Below, in pieces: positions 33,389 through 33,505 of a stretch of 33,505 nucleotides of DNA (within the stretch, counting starts at the first letter, position 1; every line of letters begins with the position of its first letter). Below the pieces are notes generated by a model that was given only the letters and a program-made list of their open reading frames with translations, was not told where the DNA came from and did not search any database. The stretch is taken from NCBI GenBank assembly GCA_964389805.1, contig CAYMFU010000257.1, forward strand, positions 1 to 33,505. Reading direction: 5' to 3'. This DNA comes from JAGTVG01 sp964389805. GTDB taxonomy: Bacteria > Bacteroidota > Bacteroidia > Cytophagales > Cyclobacteriaceae. Made by a program: the position numbers and the translations under genes.

Positions 33389-33505
33389 GGGGCCGACTGG
33401 ATTTGACAGTAGGTGTAGATCAAGTGTAAGCATGTCGGGTGTTGTTAGTATTACCTGTTCAACAAACTATCATATTCGTAAATGGCGAAAATAATTACGC
33501 CTTAG
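33389..33505 (+). ncRNA. ssrA: tmRNA, 3' partial
   Basis: The 5' end GGGGCCGACTGGATTTGACA has the conserved tmRNA acceptor-stem and D-loop-like sequence. At 33478 a reading frame starts V-N-G-E-N-N-Y-A-L, which matches the Bacteroidota proteolysis tag (usually ending G-E-N-N-Y-A-L-A-A). The window ends inside the tag, so the tag's final residues, the later pseudoknots and the 3' CCA half are missing. tmRNA with SmpB rescues stalled ribosomes and marks the unfinished protein for degradation. It is transcribed divergently from dnaX. Confidence 0.93.

Overview
The window is chromosomal DNA of a Bacteroidota bacterium, most likely of the class Cytophagia. The signs are a type IX secretion (T9SS) C-terminal sorting domain at the left edge, several promoter boxes matching the Bacteroidota TAnnTTTG -7 element, mostly weak or absent Shine-Dalgarno sequences, a tmRNA whose tag begins V-N-G-E-N-N-Y-A-L, and a DnaX without the zinc module. 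The DNA is AT-rich, with housekeeping genes closely packed on both strands. I see no phage, insertion sequence, CRISPR array or integrated element.

Layout. (1) 2-862: 3' part of a secreted Omp28-like protein, ending at a bidirectional terminator. (2) 6924-901, minus strand: a complete SUF iron-sulfur cluster operon, sufB-sufC-sufD-sufS-sufE, followed by a DUF59/SufT-like gene and a bacilliredoxin. (3) 7558-7091: an Lrp/AsnC regulator. A 331-base gap follows, holding a strong terminator for an unidentified short transcript. (4) 7890-9564: a long-chain acyl-CoA ligase broken by one frameshift. (5) 11326-9647: the ABC-F translation factor EttA. (6) 11534-16204: guaA, a TPR plus periplasmic-binding-fold lipid-envelope-type protein, and hemL. 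(7) 16333-17352: an uncharacterised exported beta-rich protein. (8) 20197-17393: trkA-trkH potassium uptake. (9) 23062-20326: a sigma-54 response regulator and its histidine kinase. They diverge from (10) 23319-25289, an HlyD-type adaptor and an ABC ATPase, with a sigma-54-like promoter and helically phased repeats between them. (11) 26775-25477: aminopeptidase P, facing away from (12) 26918-30701, an M16 peptidase, an O-methyltransferase and an MltD-like LysM transglycosylase. (13) 30892-31302: a single-domain response regulator. (14) 33254-31320: dnaX. (15) 33389 to the right edge: ssrA (tmRNA), divergent from dnaX.

How they work together. The SUF genes form one assembly line: SufS and SufE supply sulfur, SufBCD is the scaffold, the DUF59 protein probably helps cluster maturation or transfer, and the bacilliredoxin probably supports thiol redox balance. 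The two-component pair at 20326-23062 very likely controls the adjacent HlyD/ABC pair, which would be the core of an envelope efflux or stress system whose membrane permease is not in this window.

Most notable. The strongest unusual signal is in dnaX. A run of ten A's sits at the end of the clamp-loader domains, and both alternative reading frames stop within four codons. That is the layout expected for production of a short gamma subunit by slippage. Other points worth checking are the sigma-54 control region, paired inverted repeats between trkA and the kinase gene, the orphan terminator near 7757-7786, and the acyl-CoA ligase frameshift. I did not find a convincing wholly new multi-gene system.
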